This document shows, in pieces, positions 8,898 to 17,211 of a DNA stretch of 64,000 nucleotides. A program made the position numbers and the translations under genes. The DNA lies in NCBI RefSeq assembly GCF_018130785.1, contig NZ_JAFCJT010000012.1:1-64000 (forward strand), written 5' to 3'. The notes beneath the pieces are model-generated. The model made no database searches, was not told the origin of the DNA, and was given only the letters and a program-made list of their open reading frames with translations. Each line of letters opens with the position of its first letter. Position 1 is the first letter of the stretch. This stretch comes from Bradyrhizobium liaoningense. GTDB lineage: Bacteria > Pseudomonadota > Alphaproteobacteria > Rhizobiales > Xanthobacteraceae.

Positions 8898-10475
8898 TCA
8901 CCGGGACCGCTTCACGCGTTCGCGGCTCATGATATCGCTGGCCATGCCCATCAATGGCGGAAGAAAGAGCCGCTCATCCATTGTCTTGACGGCTGTCGCG
9001 ATCTCTGGACGGAAATCCATATGGGCCAGGATATCGCGCTCGACGTCGATACCAGGAGCGATTTCGATCAGTTGAAGGCCTCCGGACGAAGCCTGAAATA
9101 CGGCTCGTTCGGTCACGAACAGGGCAGTACGACCTTCTCTCACCGCGAACTCGGCATTGTAACAGATCTGTTCAATCGAGCCGATGAACTTGCGATGTCG
9201 GCCCTCCCGGACGATACGCAGCTTGCCGTCCTCGAAGCGAACTTCGAGCCCGCCAGCGGTGAAAGTGCCGCTGAAGACGACCTTGCGTGCATTCTGGCTG
9301 ATATTGATGAAGCCGCCGACCCCGACGATCTTGTCGCCAAACCGTGAGATGTTGACGTTGCCCGCCGGATCGACCTCCGCGAACGAGAGAAAGGCAATGT
9401 CTAGTCCGCCGCCGTCGTAAAAATCGAACTGGTAGGGAGCGTCGATCACGGCATCGTAGTTCTGCGCCGTGCCGGAGTCCGGACCGGTCAGTGGGGCACC
9501 GCCGATAAAACCCTGCTCGTTGGTCAGAACGATATCGTCCAGAATGCCTTCCTCTGATGCGACCGCTGAGATGCCCGTGGATATGCCTGCGCCGAGATTG
9601 CAGACGGCGCCGGGCAAAATCTCCATCGCGGCGCGGCGTGCAACGATCTTGCGCTCCGAGAAGGGAAGGCGCTTGAGATGTTCGAGTGGAATGCGCAGCT
9701 CGCCCGCATAGGCCGGATTGTAGTCGGTCGCATAAGTTTGGCGCTGGTCCGGATCGACGACGATGTGATCGACGAGGATGCCCGGAATTTTCACGCTCTT
9801 TGGCGGAAGAGTTCCACGCTTGGCGAGCCGCTTGACTTGAACGATCACCGTCCCGCCTTGCTGCCGGCAGGCCTGGGCGGTGGAGATCATCTCGCCGAAC
9901 AGCGCTTCGTCCTCCATCGTGACGTTGCCGTCCTCATCTGCCGTTGTCCCGCGCAATAACACGACGTTGAGCGGCAACGGCTTGTAGCGAAGCCATTCCT
10001 CGCCATCGATGATCATGAGCTCGACGAGATTATCCGTCGCGGTCTCGCTCTGGCGCCCGCCGCGCTGGCGTGGATCGATGAAGGTGTGGAGGCCGACCTT
10101 GGTGATCAATCCCGGGCGCCGCCCAGCCATGTCGCGCGTGATCTGCGACAGCACGCCTTGGGGGAGGGTGTAGGATTCGATCTTGTTGTCCCGGGCCAGC
10201 GGGATGAGGGAAGGCGAGTCGATCAGTGCGCTGGTCACGCTACGCTTCAGCATGCCTTCATGGCGGAAGCGATCCACGCCCTGTGCGACGCGGTCGCCAA
10301 GGCCCACGACGTGGATAAGGCAGAGGTCGCGTGGCTGCCCTTCCTCGAGGAAGCGCTTTTCGATGGCGACAATGATGGACTCGGGGATGCAGTGGCCTCC
10401 GCCGGACCCGCTGATCATCACGCTATCGCCCGGCCTGATGAGCTTCGCCGCGTCCGATCCCGAAATAACCTTCAC
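8898..10475 (-). CDS. Acyl-CoA:acetate/3-ketoacid CoA-transferase (family I)
   Basis: 525 residues from a GTG at 10475, which has a strong GGGGAG ribosome site just upstream; an upstream start at 10511 would sit in the operator. It has the fused alpha-beta architecture of propionate/acetoacetate CoA-transferases: an N-terminal half with SGSGGGHCIPES and a C-terminal half with the active-site glutamate (about residue 320) in LTNEQGFIGGAP, then NVNISRFG. The enzyme moves CoA from an acyl-CoA donor to a carboxylic acid. It is divergent from the DUF-LacI-dehydrogenase operon, with a LacI-type palindrome between them, so it probably activates the substrate of this locus. The specific acid is unknown. 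Confidence 0.85.
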   Translation of the reverse strand: MKVISGSDAAKLIRPGDSVMISGSGGGHCIPESIIVAIEKRFLEEGQPRDLCLIHVVGLGDRVAQGVDRFRHEGMLKRSVTSALIDSPSLIPLARDNKIESYTLPQGVLSQITRDMAGRRPGLITKVGLHTFIDPRQRGGRQSETATDNLVELMIIDGEEWLRYKPLPLNVVLLRGTTADEDGNVTMEDEALFGEMISTAQACRQQGGTVIVQVKRLAKRGTLPPKSVKIPGILVDHIVVDPDQRQTYATDYNPAYAGELRIPLEHLKRLPFSERKIVARRAAMEILPGAVCNLGAGISTGISAVASEEGILDDIVLTNEQGFIGGAPLTGPDSGTAQNYDAVIDAPYQFDFYDGGGLDIAFLSFAEVDPAGNVNISRFGDKIVGVGGFINISQNARKVVFSGTFTAGGLEVRFEDGKLRIVREGRHRKFIGSIEQICYNAEFAVREGRTALFVTERAVFQASSGGLQLIEIAPGIDVERDILAHMDFRPEIATAVKTMDERLFLPPLMGMASDIMSRERVKRSR

Positions 10476-10512
10476 GGAAATTCTCCCCAAGGCGAACGAT
10501 TGACGCCGCAAT

Positions 10513-10526
10513 TGTAACCGGTTACA
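10513..10526. promoter_or_regulatory. LacI-type operator palindrome
   Basis: TGTAACCGGTTACA is a perfect 14-bp palindrome with the central CG typical of LacI/GalR-family operators. It lies 38 bp before the CoA-transferase start and about 93 bp before the divergent gene at 10619, in the operon that also encodes a LacI regulator. A copy with one mismatch occurs at 19255-19268 upstream of the ABC-transporter operon. The proposed binding protein is the LacI protein encoded at 11391. Confidence 0.75.
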
Positions 10527-10618
10527 TATAGGGGGTAGTTCGGGGTGTCAAGCTGTGTGGACGTGCTGATTTCCCCGCCCGGCACATTTGACGGGTGTTA
10601 CAAACCGGAGTTCTCTCC

Positions 10619-11311
10619 ATGGCTCTGCTCGGGAAGGGCGTTCTTGCGATCTGGAATGGCATCAAGCCGGAGGCGGAGGATGATTTCGTCGCCTGGCATG
10701 TGCGCGAGCACATTCCGGAACGGGTCGGATTGGCCGGCTTCCTGCGCGGCCGCCGCTACGTCGCGCTCAACGGACATCCAAAATACTTCAATTTCTATGA
10801 GACATTGAGCACGGCTGACCTCTCCTCCGCCACCTATCAGGCGCGGCTGAACGCACCGACGGACTGGACCCGTCAGGTCGTGGCGCACTTCCTCGACACA
10901 TCGCGGACGATCTGCGACGTAGCCTGGAGCATCGGCCTCGGCGAGGGAGGGTTCATCGAGGCGATCAGCTTTGAGACGACACTCGCTCCGAACGAGCTCA
11001 CGTCGGTGCTCAGATCCGCGATGAACACAGCGCTCCAGGCAATCCCCGGCATTGTCGGCATCCATCTCCTGCAGGGTCGAACCGAGGCCGGACTGGCGCA
11101 GACGGCCGAAAGGGCTTTGCGGGGCGGCCCCGACAAAGTGGCGGCCTGGATCCTCCTGATCGAAGGCAGCAGCCCCGAGGCCCTGGCAAGGTTTCGAACG
11201 ACAACCGGCAACGATTCTGAGTTGGAGCGTCATGGCGCAGCGAGCCGCATCAATCGAGGGCTCTACGCGTTGCAATTTGCCCTGACCAAGGCGGAGATTT
11301 CGGCGTCGTAG
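10619..11311 (+). CDS. Conserved hypothetical protein, probable dimeric alpha/beta-barrel (EthD/DUF4286-like)
   Basis: 230 residues from ATG 10619, with GGAG 8 bp upstream. It contains the pattern AWHVREHIPERVGLAGFLRGRRYVA, followed later by a second similar half (TLAPNELTSVL...IPGIVGIHLLQG). This suggests two ferredoxin-like alpha/beta repeats, as in EthD or antibiotic-monooxygenase-like proteins. It is the first gene of the operon with the LacI regulator and the shikimate-dehydrogenase homologue, downstream of the operator at 10513. Proteins of this fold often assist or isomerise small-molecule degradation intermediates, but the exact role is unknown. The family label is tentative. Confidence 0.6.
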   Translation: MALLGKGVLAIWNGIKPEAEDDFVAWHVREHIPERVGLAGFLRGRRYVALNGHPKYFNFYETLSTADLSSATYQARLNAPTDWTRQVVAHFLDTSRTICDVAWSIGLGEGGFIEAISFETTLAPNELTSVLRSAMNTALQAIPGIVGIHLLQGRTEAGLAQTAERALRGGPDKVAAWILLIEGSSPEALARFRTTTGNDSELERHGAASRINRGLYALQFALTKAEISAS

Positions 11312-11390
11312 CACAATTGGCAACGCCGACATGCTAATTGAGGGTAGGGACCAGCAATCGACCACGCGCTGCGTCCGGCCAGGAGAGACA

Positions 11391-12455
11391 ATGGCGTCAC
11401 TTGAAGACCCCCAAGAAGCCCACACGCAGGGCGTCACGCCCCCACGAAACAGCGTCGGGCTGAGGGACGTTGCGCGCGCGGCCGGGGTCTCGACCGCGAC
11501 CGTCTCTCGCGTGATCAACAATCCCGCGGCTGTTTCGCCGAAGCTTCGCGCGCGGGTCGAATCCGTCGTCAAGCACCTCGGCTGGGTGCCAGATGGTGCG
11601 GCGCGCGCGTTGACGACCCGGAAATCGAACGCCATTGGGGCGGTGTTTCCGACGCTCTCTCATGGTGATTTTGCGCGGGCGACCAACGCGATCCAGGAGG
11701 AGCTGCTGGTCAACGGCTACACTCTGCTGCTGGCCTGCTCGAATTACGACGCGGCCCAGGAATATGCGCAAGTCCGCAAATTCGTCGAGCAGGGCATCGA
11801 TGGCATGATCCTGATCGGCAAGGCGCATCATCCTGAGCTCGAAAGCTTTCTCAATCAGCGCGGCGTACCTTTTGTTTACGCCTTCGTCTATGAACCCGAG
11901 ACGCACGGCACCTGCGTCGGTCCTGACAATCGCAAGGCCCTGCTGCAGCTGACGAGCTATCTGGTCGATCTCGGCCACACCCGGTTCGGGCTGATCGCGC
12001 AATCGACGCAGAACAACGATCGCGCAGCGGCACGCCTCGAAGGTGTCCGCGATGCGCTTGCCGAACGTGGGCTGGCGGTGCGGCCCCAGCACTTTGCCAT
12101 CGGCGAATGGACGATCGCGGAGGGCAGGTCCCTGTTCCGGCAGATCATGGCCGCGGAGCCGCGACCGACCGCCGTCATCTGTGGCAACGCATTCCTCGCA
12201 GTCGGAGCTTTGCTCGAGAGCCAGGAGATGGGCATCGAGGTTCCGGACGCGCTTTCGATCGTCGGCTACGACGACATCGAGATCATGAGCCATCTGCCGA
12301 TCCCGATCACGACGGTCAGGGTGCAGGGTGAGCTGGTCGGCCGAGATGCCGCGCGCTTCATCATCAGCCGCGTCGAGAACCGCCCGATCGAGATCGCCTT
12401 CGAATGCAGCGCGGAGCTGCTGATCCGGAAATCGTCGGGGCCGGCACCAACGTAA
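11391..12455 (+). CDS. LacI/GalR-family transcriptional regulator
   Basis: 354 residues from ATG 11391, chosen for AGGAG 6 bp upstream. After a roughly 25-residue tail comes the LacI helix-turn-helix and hinge: LRDVARAAGVSTATVSRVINNPAAVSPKLRARV, then ARALTTRKSNAIGAVFP. The periplasmic-binding-protein-like effector domain follows, with PTAVICGNAFLAVGALL and the usual DALSIVGYDDIEIMSHLPIPITTV. It probably binds the TGTAACCGGTTACA site at 10513-10526 (autoregulation and the divergent CoA-transferase) and the near-copy at 19255-19268. The inducer is likely the locus substrate or an intermediate. Confidence 0.9.
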   Translation: MASLEDPQEAHTQGVTPPRNSVGLRDVARAAGVSTATVSRVINNPAAVSPKLRARVESVVKHLGWVPDGAARALTTRKSNAIGAVFPTLSHGDFARATNAIQEELLVNGYTLLLACSNYDAAQEYAQVRKFVEQGIDGMILIGKAHHPELESFLNQRGVPFVYAFVYEPETHGTCVGPDNRKALLQLTSYLVDLGHTRFGLIAQSTQNNDRAAARLEGVRDALAERGLAVRPQHFAIGEWTIAEGRSLFRQIMAAEPRPTAVICGNAFLAVGALLESQEMGIEVPDALSIVGYDDIEIMSHLPIPITTVRVQGELVGRDAARFIISRVENRPIEIAFECSAELLIRKSSGPAPT

Positions 12456-12462
12456 TGGAAGA

Positions 12463-13275
12463 GTGATCGTGGAACAGGCTCGGATAGACGGCAATACCAA
12501 ACTGCTGGCCATCATCGGGGACCCAATCGCGCAGGTGCGATCGCCCGAGATCTACAATCCGCGCATCGTCACGGCTGGTGTCAATGCAGTCCTGCTGCCG
12601 ATGCAGATCCCGACGGCGACATTTGACGACGCCGTCAAAGGCATCATGGCGATCCGGAACCTGATGGGCTTCGTGGTAACCTATCCTCACAAGGGGAGGG
12701 TACTTCCCTATGCCGATCAGGTCGGTCCAATCGGGCAGGCAGTGGGTGCGATCAATGCGGTGCGCCGCGAAGCGGACGGCTCGTGGAAAGGCGACATGTT
12801 CGACGGCGCGGGCCTCATTGGCGCGCTTGCCTCCCTCGGGCAATCCGCGGCCGGGCGGCATATCCTGATCCTCGGTGCGGGAGGAGCGGGAAGTGCCATC
12901 GCGATGGCGCTGGCGGCGGCCGGCGCGGCCATGATCGGCATCTTCGATCTCGACGCGAACCGTGCGACCGAGCTTGCAGCACGCCTTCAAAAGCATTTTC
13001 CCAGCTGCCAGGCCGGTGCCACCGAACCTGGCGTCGCCGGCTTCGATCTGCTGATCAATGCCACGCCGGTTGGGATGGCACCGGCATTCGCGCTCGCGCC
13101 GTTCCGCGGCGAACTTCATCCAGGTCTGACCGTCATCGATATCGTTCCAAAGCCGGAAACAACAGCACTACTCGCGCTCGCGCGCGAGAAGGGTTGTCCG
13201 ACCGCGAATGGCGCGGCGATGATCAGCGGGCAGGCGGACGCAGTGCTTGCATTTTTCGGGATCGGTCCCGCATAA
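12463..13275 (+). CDS. Quinate/shikimate dehydrogenase-like protein (AroE family, probable NAD-type)
   Basis: About 270 residues; GTG starts at 12463 and 12469 both fit, the second having the better spaced GGAAGAG. Shikimate dehydrogenase landmarks are present: SPE near residue 27, VTYPHK with the catalytic Lys at 77, GDMFDGAG with the partner Asp at 114, the Rossmann loop ILGAGGAGSA (137-146) and NATPVGM. After the second strand it has FDLDANRA, with an acidic residue where NADP-dependent AroE has the NRTxxR clamp. This suggests NAD use and a catabolic role, as in QsuD/YdiB-type enzymes. The catabolic context (LacI, CoA-transferase, transporter) agrees. It is probably not the biosynthetic AroE. 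Confidence 0.8.
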   Translation: MIVEQARIDGNTKLLAIIGDPIAQVRSPEIYNPRIVTAGVNAVLLPMQIPTATFDDAVKGIMAIRNLMGFVVTYPHKGRVLPYADQVGPIGQAVGAINAVRREADGSWKGDMFDGAGLIGALASLGQSAAGRHILILGAGGAGSAIAMALAAAGAAMIGIFDLDANRATELAARLQKHFPSCQAGATEPGVAGFDLLINATPVGMAPAFALAPFRGELHPGLTVIDIVPKPETTALLALAREKGCPTANGAAMISGQADAVLAFFGIGPA

Positions 13276-13307
13276 CACCCCAAGCGAAGTCAGATATGCC
13301 TGGGGTG
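13276..13307. terminator. Possible bidirectional hairpin between convergent genes
   Basis: CACCCCA at 13276-13282 pairs with TGGGGTG at 13301-13307 in the 45-bp gap between the dehydrogenase stop and the convergent hydrolase stop. The T-tract is weak (tctgatatcgtta), so this is a modest terminator candidate. Confidence 0.35.
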
Positions 13308-13320
13308 CAGTCTGATATCG

Positions 13321-14166
13321 TTATTGAGCAGGCGTCACGATTTGACGCTGCTCCCCGAGGCCGCTTACCCCCAGCGTCATGACGTCGCCGGCCTTCATGA
13401 ACTTGTTCGGCTTCATGCCGAGCCCGACGCCGGGCGGCGTACCTGTCGTCACGATGTCGCCCGGCATCAGTCGCATGAAGCGGCTCAGATAGGAAACGAG
13501 GGTCTTGATCGGAAAGATCATGCGTGTCGTCGTTCCGGTCTGGACGCGGGTTCCATTCAGATCGAGCCACAGATCAAGCTTCTGGGGATCGGGGACCTCG
13601 TCGCTCGTCACGAGCCAAGGACCGCACGGCGCAAAACCGGGATAGCTCTTTCCCTTGGCCCATTGCCCTTCCCACTCGATCTGGTACTCGCGTTCCGAGA
13701 TGTCGTTGAGCACCATATATCCCGCAACATAGTTGAGGGCGTTCTCCTCGCTGACATGCCAGCAGGTCTGGCCGATGACGAAGGCGAGTTCCACCTCCCA
13801 ATCGAGCTTCTTCGATCTCGGCGGCAGTAGCACCGGGTCGTTCGCGCCGCACAGAGCACCGGTATGCTTGTTGAAGATGATCGGCTGCGTCGGGATTGGT
13901 GCGTTAGTCTCCTCGGCATGGTCGGTATAGTTGAGGCCGATGCAGACGAGATTGGGAACGTGAGCGACCGGGACACCGTAGCGCACCGAGCCAGTCACTT
14001 CGGGCAGGGTGCCGAGATCAGTTGCCTTGAGGCGCGCCAGCCCCGCCGGAGACAGGGCGGCGGCGTCAATGTCGGGGACGATCGAGGACAAATCCCGAAG
14101 CTTGCCCGTGCTGTCGATCGCGCCTGGCTTTTCCTGGCCGAAAGAACCAAAGCGAACGAGTTTCAT
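13321..14166 (-). CDS. Fumarylacetoacetate hydrolase family protein
   Basis: 281 residues. The FAH C-terminal domain spans about residues 70-280: CIGLNYTDHAEE, the metal-binding acidic residues in KKLDWEVELAFVIG, NDISEREYQ, KSYPGFAPCGPWLVT, and the terminal GDIVTTGTPPGVGLG. Members cleave C-C bonds or isomerise/decarboxylate beta-dicarbonyl ring-cleavage products (acylpyruvases, 2-hydroxyhepta-2,4-diene-1,7-dioate isomerases), using Mg2+ or Mn2+. It is the last gene of the minus-strand operon running from the permease at 19126, which suggests a late step in the pathway. The precise substrate cannot be read from the sequence. Confidence 0.88.
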   Translation of the reverse strand: MKLVRFGSFGQEKPGAIDSTGKLRDLSSIVPDIDAAALSPAGLARLKATDLGTLPEVTGSVRYGVPVAHVPNLVCIGLNYTDHAEETNAPIPTQPIIFNKHTGALCGANDPVLLPPRSKKLDWEVELAFVIGQTCWHVSEENALNYVAGYMVLNDISEREYQIEWEGQWAKGKSYPGFAPCGPWLVTSDEVPDPQKLDLWLDLNGTRVQTGTTTRMIFPIKTLVSYLSRFMRLMPGDIVTTGTPPGVGLGMKPNKFMKAGDVMTLGVSGLGEQRQIVTPAQ

Positions 14167-14230
14167 CTATCTGTCTCCGTGATGGTGAGATGTTTGGGAT
14201 TGCCCGGATGCCGGGCGGTGACGAGGCGCG

Positions 14231-15004
14231 CTATCGCAACGGCCAGACCTCGGAGAGTTCGCGCGCGGCTTGCATGACCAATGGCGCGACATCCGTAACG
14301 CGGGCTTCGTTCATTCGAACACCGGGACCGGCGACGCTGATCGTGCCAACCGGCGAGGCGGTTCCGCCGGAGAGGACCGCGGCTGCGACCGCCGTGACGC
14401 CGGGCTCCGCTTCGCTGACGGCGATTCCGTAGCCTCTTTCGGCCGTTCGCGCGAGTTCAGGGACAAAGTCTTCGAACGTCCGGATGACGCTCGGCCCATA
14501 GTTCTTCGCATCGTTGAAGCTTCCGTTGAGCGCCAGAATGTCACGCACCGTTACGAGATCGAGCCGCGCCAGCCAACTCTTTCCGCTCGCCGTTGCATAC
14601 AGCGGGACGGTGTTCGAGGTGAGAAGCGGCTGGTACAAAAGCCCGCCGCGCGCGCCCTGCGCGTCGGCGACCCAGACAAGCGAATGGGCATCGATCACGG
14701 CCAGGCGGACGAATTCATGCGTCTCGCGAGCGAGGCGCTCGAGCAGCGGCTGGCAGATATCCGGGATGCCGGTCGCGCGATAGAGACGCTGCCCGAGGAT
14801 GGTCAGGCGGTGCGTCAGTCGATAGTCGCCAGATTTGCGATCCTGCTCGACCCAGCCCCGGTCGATCAGAACCGAGAGCAGCCGATGAATGCCACTCTTT
14901 GGCAACCGAAGACGTTCGGAGATCTCGCCCAGCGGCAGCTCGCCTGCCGCATCCACCAGCAATTCGACGATCGAAAGGCATCGTTCGGCGGGAATATGCG
15001 CCAT
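14231..15004 (-). CDS. IclR-family transcriptional regulator
   Basis: 257 residues from ATG 15004; the frame stays open far upstream but that part is antisense to the hydratase gene. The N-terminal winged helix (RCLSIVELLVDAAGELPLGEISERLRLPKSGIHRLLSVL) is followed by the IclR effector domain with PLYATASGKSWLA and GYGIAVSEAEPGVTAVAA. IclR proteins typically respond to aromatic or small organic acids. It lies inside the operon, 11 bp after the enoyl-CoA hydratase gene and before the FAH-family gene, so the locus carries two regulators (LacI and IclR) that may sense different intermediates. Confidence 0.9.
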   Translation of the reverse strand: MAHIPAERCLSIVELLVDAAGELPLGEISERLRLPKSGIHRLLSVLIDRGWVEQDRKSGDYRLTHRLTILGQRLYRATGIPDICQPLLERLARETHEFVRLAVIDAHSLVWVADAQGARGGLLYQPLLTSNTVPLYATASGKSWLARLDLVTVRDILALNGSFNDAKNYGPSVIRTFEDFVPELARTAERGYGIAVSEAEPGVTAVAAAVLSGGTASPVGTISVAGPGVRMNEARVTDVAPLVMQAARELSEVWPLR

Positions 15005-15015
15005 CTGAGGGCTCC

Positions 15016-15816
15016 CTAGCGCCCCGAAAAGACCGGCGCGCGCTTTTGGAAGAACGCCACAGCGCCTTCCTGAAGGTCGTCCGAGTCGAAGATCTTCTGC
15101 TGAGCAATGGTGGAGCGAAGCAGGCCGGCATCGAGCGGTTCGTCTTGCGAATGCTCGACCAGCTCCTTGGCGAGCAGGTTTGAAATGGGGCCGCGCGCGC
15201 CGATGGTATCGGCGACCGCCCGCGCCATATCGAGCGCCGATGTGTCGGCAACGAAATTGACGAGGCCCCAGTCGAGGGCGCGCTCGGCATCGATCTGCTG
15301 GCCAGTGAAGAGCATCTGCTTGGCGCGGGCCGGACCAATGAGGCGAGTGACTCGCACTGCTCCGTTGCCCGCCAATCCGCCGAGATGGCTTTCGGGAAGC
15401 CCGATCGAGACCCCGCGCCTGAGGACGCGCAGGTCGCAGCACAAGGCGAGCTCGAAACCGCCGCCGAACGCCGGGCCATCCATGGCCGCGATCGTCGGCA
15501 TCCGCAGCCTCGCCAGGTTGCGCAGAACCATATCCTCGAACAGGATCTTCTGCTCGCTCGCGTCGTGGCGGATAGGCCCGAATTCCCGGATATCGCTGCC
15601 TGCGCAGAACGCCCGCGCGTCTCCGCCGTGGAGAATGACGCAGCGGATGTCCTGCGCCAGGGCAAGTTCGCAGACGACCCGGTTGAGCTCGCGCAGCATC
15701 GCGCGCGTCACCAGATTCAGCGGCCCCGCAGCAAGCGCAATCTCCGCGACGGTTCCGCGGCGCGTCGTCTGCACGAGGGTAGGGGCCGCGCCCTGCTGCA
15801 GGACTGTAGTCATCAC
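15016..15816 (-). CDS. Enoyl-CoA hydratase/isomerase family protein
   Basis: 266 residues with the crotonase fold: an oxyanion-hole strand CVILHGGDARAFCAGSDIREF, then PTIAAMDGPAFGGGFELALCCDLRV and SIGLPESHLGGLAGNGAVRVTRLIG. In this alignment the first catalytic glutamate is present in the FGGGFELAL helix. The second catalytic position falls in the LPESHLGGLAG segment. Substrate is a CoA thioester, which agrees with the CoA-transferase across the locus. Its ATG overlaps the ATPase gene stop by 4 bp, so a transporter gene and a catabolic gene are co-translated. Confidence 0.85.
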   Translation of the reverse strand: MMTTVLQQGAAPTLVQTTRRGTVAEIALAAGPLNLVTRAMLRELNRVVCELALAQDIRCVILHGGDARAFCAGSDIREFGPIRHDASEQKILFEDMVLRNLARLRMPTIAAMDGPAFGGGFELALCCDLRVLRRGVSIGLPESHLGGLAGNGAVRVTRLIGPARAKQMLFTGQQIDAERALDWGLVNFVADTSALDMARAVADTIGARGPISNLLAKELVEHSQDEPLDAGLLRSTIAQQKIFDSDDLQEGAVAFFQKRAPVFSGR

Positions 15817-16649
15817 TGCGCGCCGGCGGCTTGGGGCATTGTGATACCGTGAAGGACGCCCATCCGCTCAAAATGGCGATGGATCCTGTCGACATAAGCA
15901 CCGAACTCCGGAGCATCGCCCAGCACGATGGGGCGGGGGCGCGGCAGCTCGACCTTGATGTCGTCGATGACTTCGCCGGGGCTCGGGCTCATCACCAAGA
16001 TGCGGTCGGACAGGCCGACGGCCTCTTCCACGCTGTGGGTGATGAAGACCACGGTTGGCCTGCGGCGCAGCCAAAGCGTCTCGAGATCGGTTCGCACCTG
16101 AAGCCTGGTCAGTGCGTCGAGCGCGCCAAACGGCTCGTCCATGAGGATCACCGATGGATCGTGGACGAGGGTGCGAATCAGCGAGACGCGCTGGCGCATG
16201 CCGCCGGAAAGCTGGCGCGGATATTTGGTCATCGCATGTTCGAGGCGGAGTTGCGCGAACAGCTCCTTGGCCCGAACCGCCAGCTTGGCACGGTCGATCT
16301 TCCGAATGTCGGCATGGAGCATGACATTCTCGAACGCCGTGCGGAAGTCGAGCAGCAGATGGTCCTGGAAGGCGATCCCGACGTCGGTAACGGGCTCTCT
16401 CACCGCCCGGCCGGCGACTGTGATCTCTCCGGTCGAATGCTTGAGCAGGCCCGCGACCATCAACATCAATGTGCTCTTGCCGCAACCCGATGCGCCGACA
16501 ACCGAGATGAACTCGCCGGCCGGTATCGTCACGTCAATGGACTTCAAGGCCTGGAACGGCTTGCCTGTGCCCTCGCCGAAAGCCTTCGACACATTGTTGA
16601 TCGTGATCGGAACGCCGGATCGGGCTGCCATGTCGGATTGAGCCGTCAT
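15813..16649 (-). CDS. NitT/TauT-type ABC transporter ATP-binding protein
   Basis: 278 residues from ATG 16649; an open extension upstream lies over the MaoC gene and is not credible. Motifs are Walker A GASGCGKST, Q-loop GIAFQDHLLLDF, signature LSGGMRQR, Walker B VILMDEPFGALDALTR and H-loop FITHSVEEA. The sequence type (DEPFGALDALTR with SVEEA) is that of SsuB/TauB/NMT1-associated importers. With the permease at 18275 and the binding protein at 17212 it completes an importer. The MaoC gene is wedged between the binding protein and this gene. Confidence 0.9.
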   Translation of the reverse strand: MTAQSDMAARSGVPITINNVSKAFGEGTGKPFQALKSIDVTIPAGEFISVVGASGCGKSTLMLMVAGLLKHSTGEITVAGRAVREPVTDVGIAFQDHLLLDFRTAFENVMLHADIRKIDRAKLAVRAKELFAQLRLEHAMTKYPRQLSGGMRQRVSLIRTLVHDPSVILMDEPFGALDALTRLQVRTDLETLWLRRRPTVVFITHSVEEAVGLSDRILVMSPSPGEVIDDIKVELPRPRPIVLGDAPEFGAYVDRIHRHFERMGVLHGITMPQAAGAQ

Positions 16650-16660
16650 GATCTGTCTCT

Positions 16661-17173
16661 CTACCTTGCGGAGGCCGGAACGGCCATTGACGCCTTGATG
16701 GCTTCGAGCGGAACCTTCGAAACCAGAAGCGCCTTGCGACCCTTTTGGACAACGACGCCGTCCTGTTTGACGACCTCGACATCGAAATTGGCGATGGCTT
16801 GGGTCGGGCGTGAGCGGCTGTCGCGCAGCTCGGCCAGAACGTAGTCGACGAAGATGGTGTCGCCGACGAAGATCGGGCCGACGAAGCGCCAATCGCTGAT
16901 GCCGAGGAAGGCGATTGCCGTGTCGCGAAGCTCGCCGGTCCGCGCCCACATCAGGCCATGGGCGTAAGCGAGGCCGAGCATGCCATGGGCCACCTTCTGT
17001 CCGAACTCGCTTGCGCGGGCGTAGACATCGCTGGTGTGGAGCTCCGAATGATCGCCGGTCAGTCCGGCGAAGCTCATCAGATCAGCTTCCGTGATGGTGC
17101 GGCCGGGGCTTCGAAACCTCATGCCTTCGTGGAGGTCTTCGAAGCGATATCCCAGTCTCGGCGTGTTGTTCAT
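16661..17173 (-). CDS. MaoC-like hot-dog dehydratase/hydratase
   Basis: About 170 residues from ATG 17173; a TTG four codons upstream is possible. The hot-dog fold of MaoC-like (R)-specific enoyl-CoA hydratases is visible: EGMRFRSPGRTITEADLMSFAGLTGDHSELHTS, with the catalytic Asp/His of the hydratase-2 motif in GDHSELH, then FGQKVAHGMLGLAYAHGL. It would hydrate or dehydrate a CoA thioester or a related ester. Its place inside the ABC-transporter operon, next to a crotonase-type hydratase, suggests two successive or stereochemically different hydration steps on the imported acid. Confidence 0.85.
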   Translation of the reverse strand: MNNTPRLGYRFEDLHEGMRFRSPGRTITEADLMSFAGLTGDHSELHTSDVYARASEFGQKVAHGMLGLAYAHGLMWARTGELRDTAIAFLGISDWRFVGPIFVGDTIFVDYVLAELRDSRSRPTQAIANFDVEVVKQDGVVVQKGRKALLVSKVPLEAIKASMAVPASAR

Positions 17174-17211
17174 GGCGATGCTCAATCTTGGACGTCAGGC
17201 GAACCGACGTG

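Noticed and set aside
14231..15916. 561-residue version of the IclR gene
   Set aside because: The extra N-terminal part is antisense/out-of-frame over the enoyl-CoA hydratase gene. The IclR domain starts cleanly at ATG 15004.
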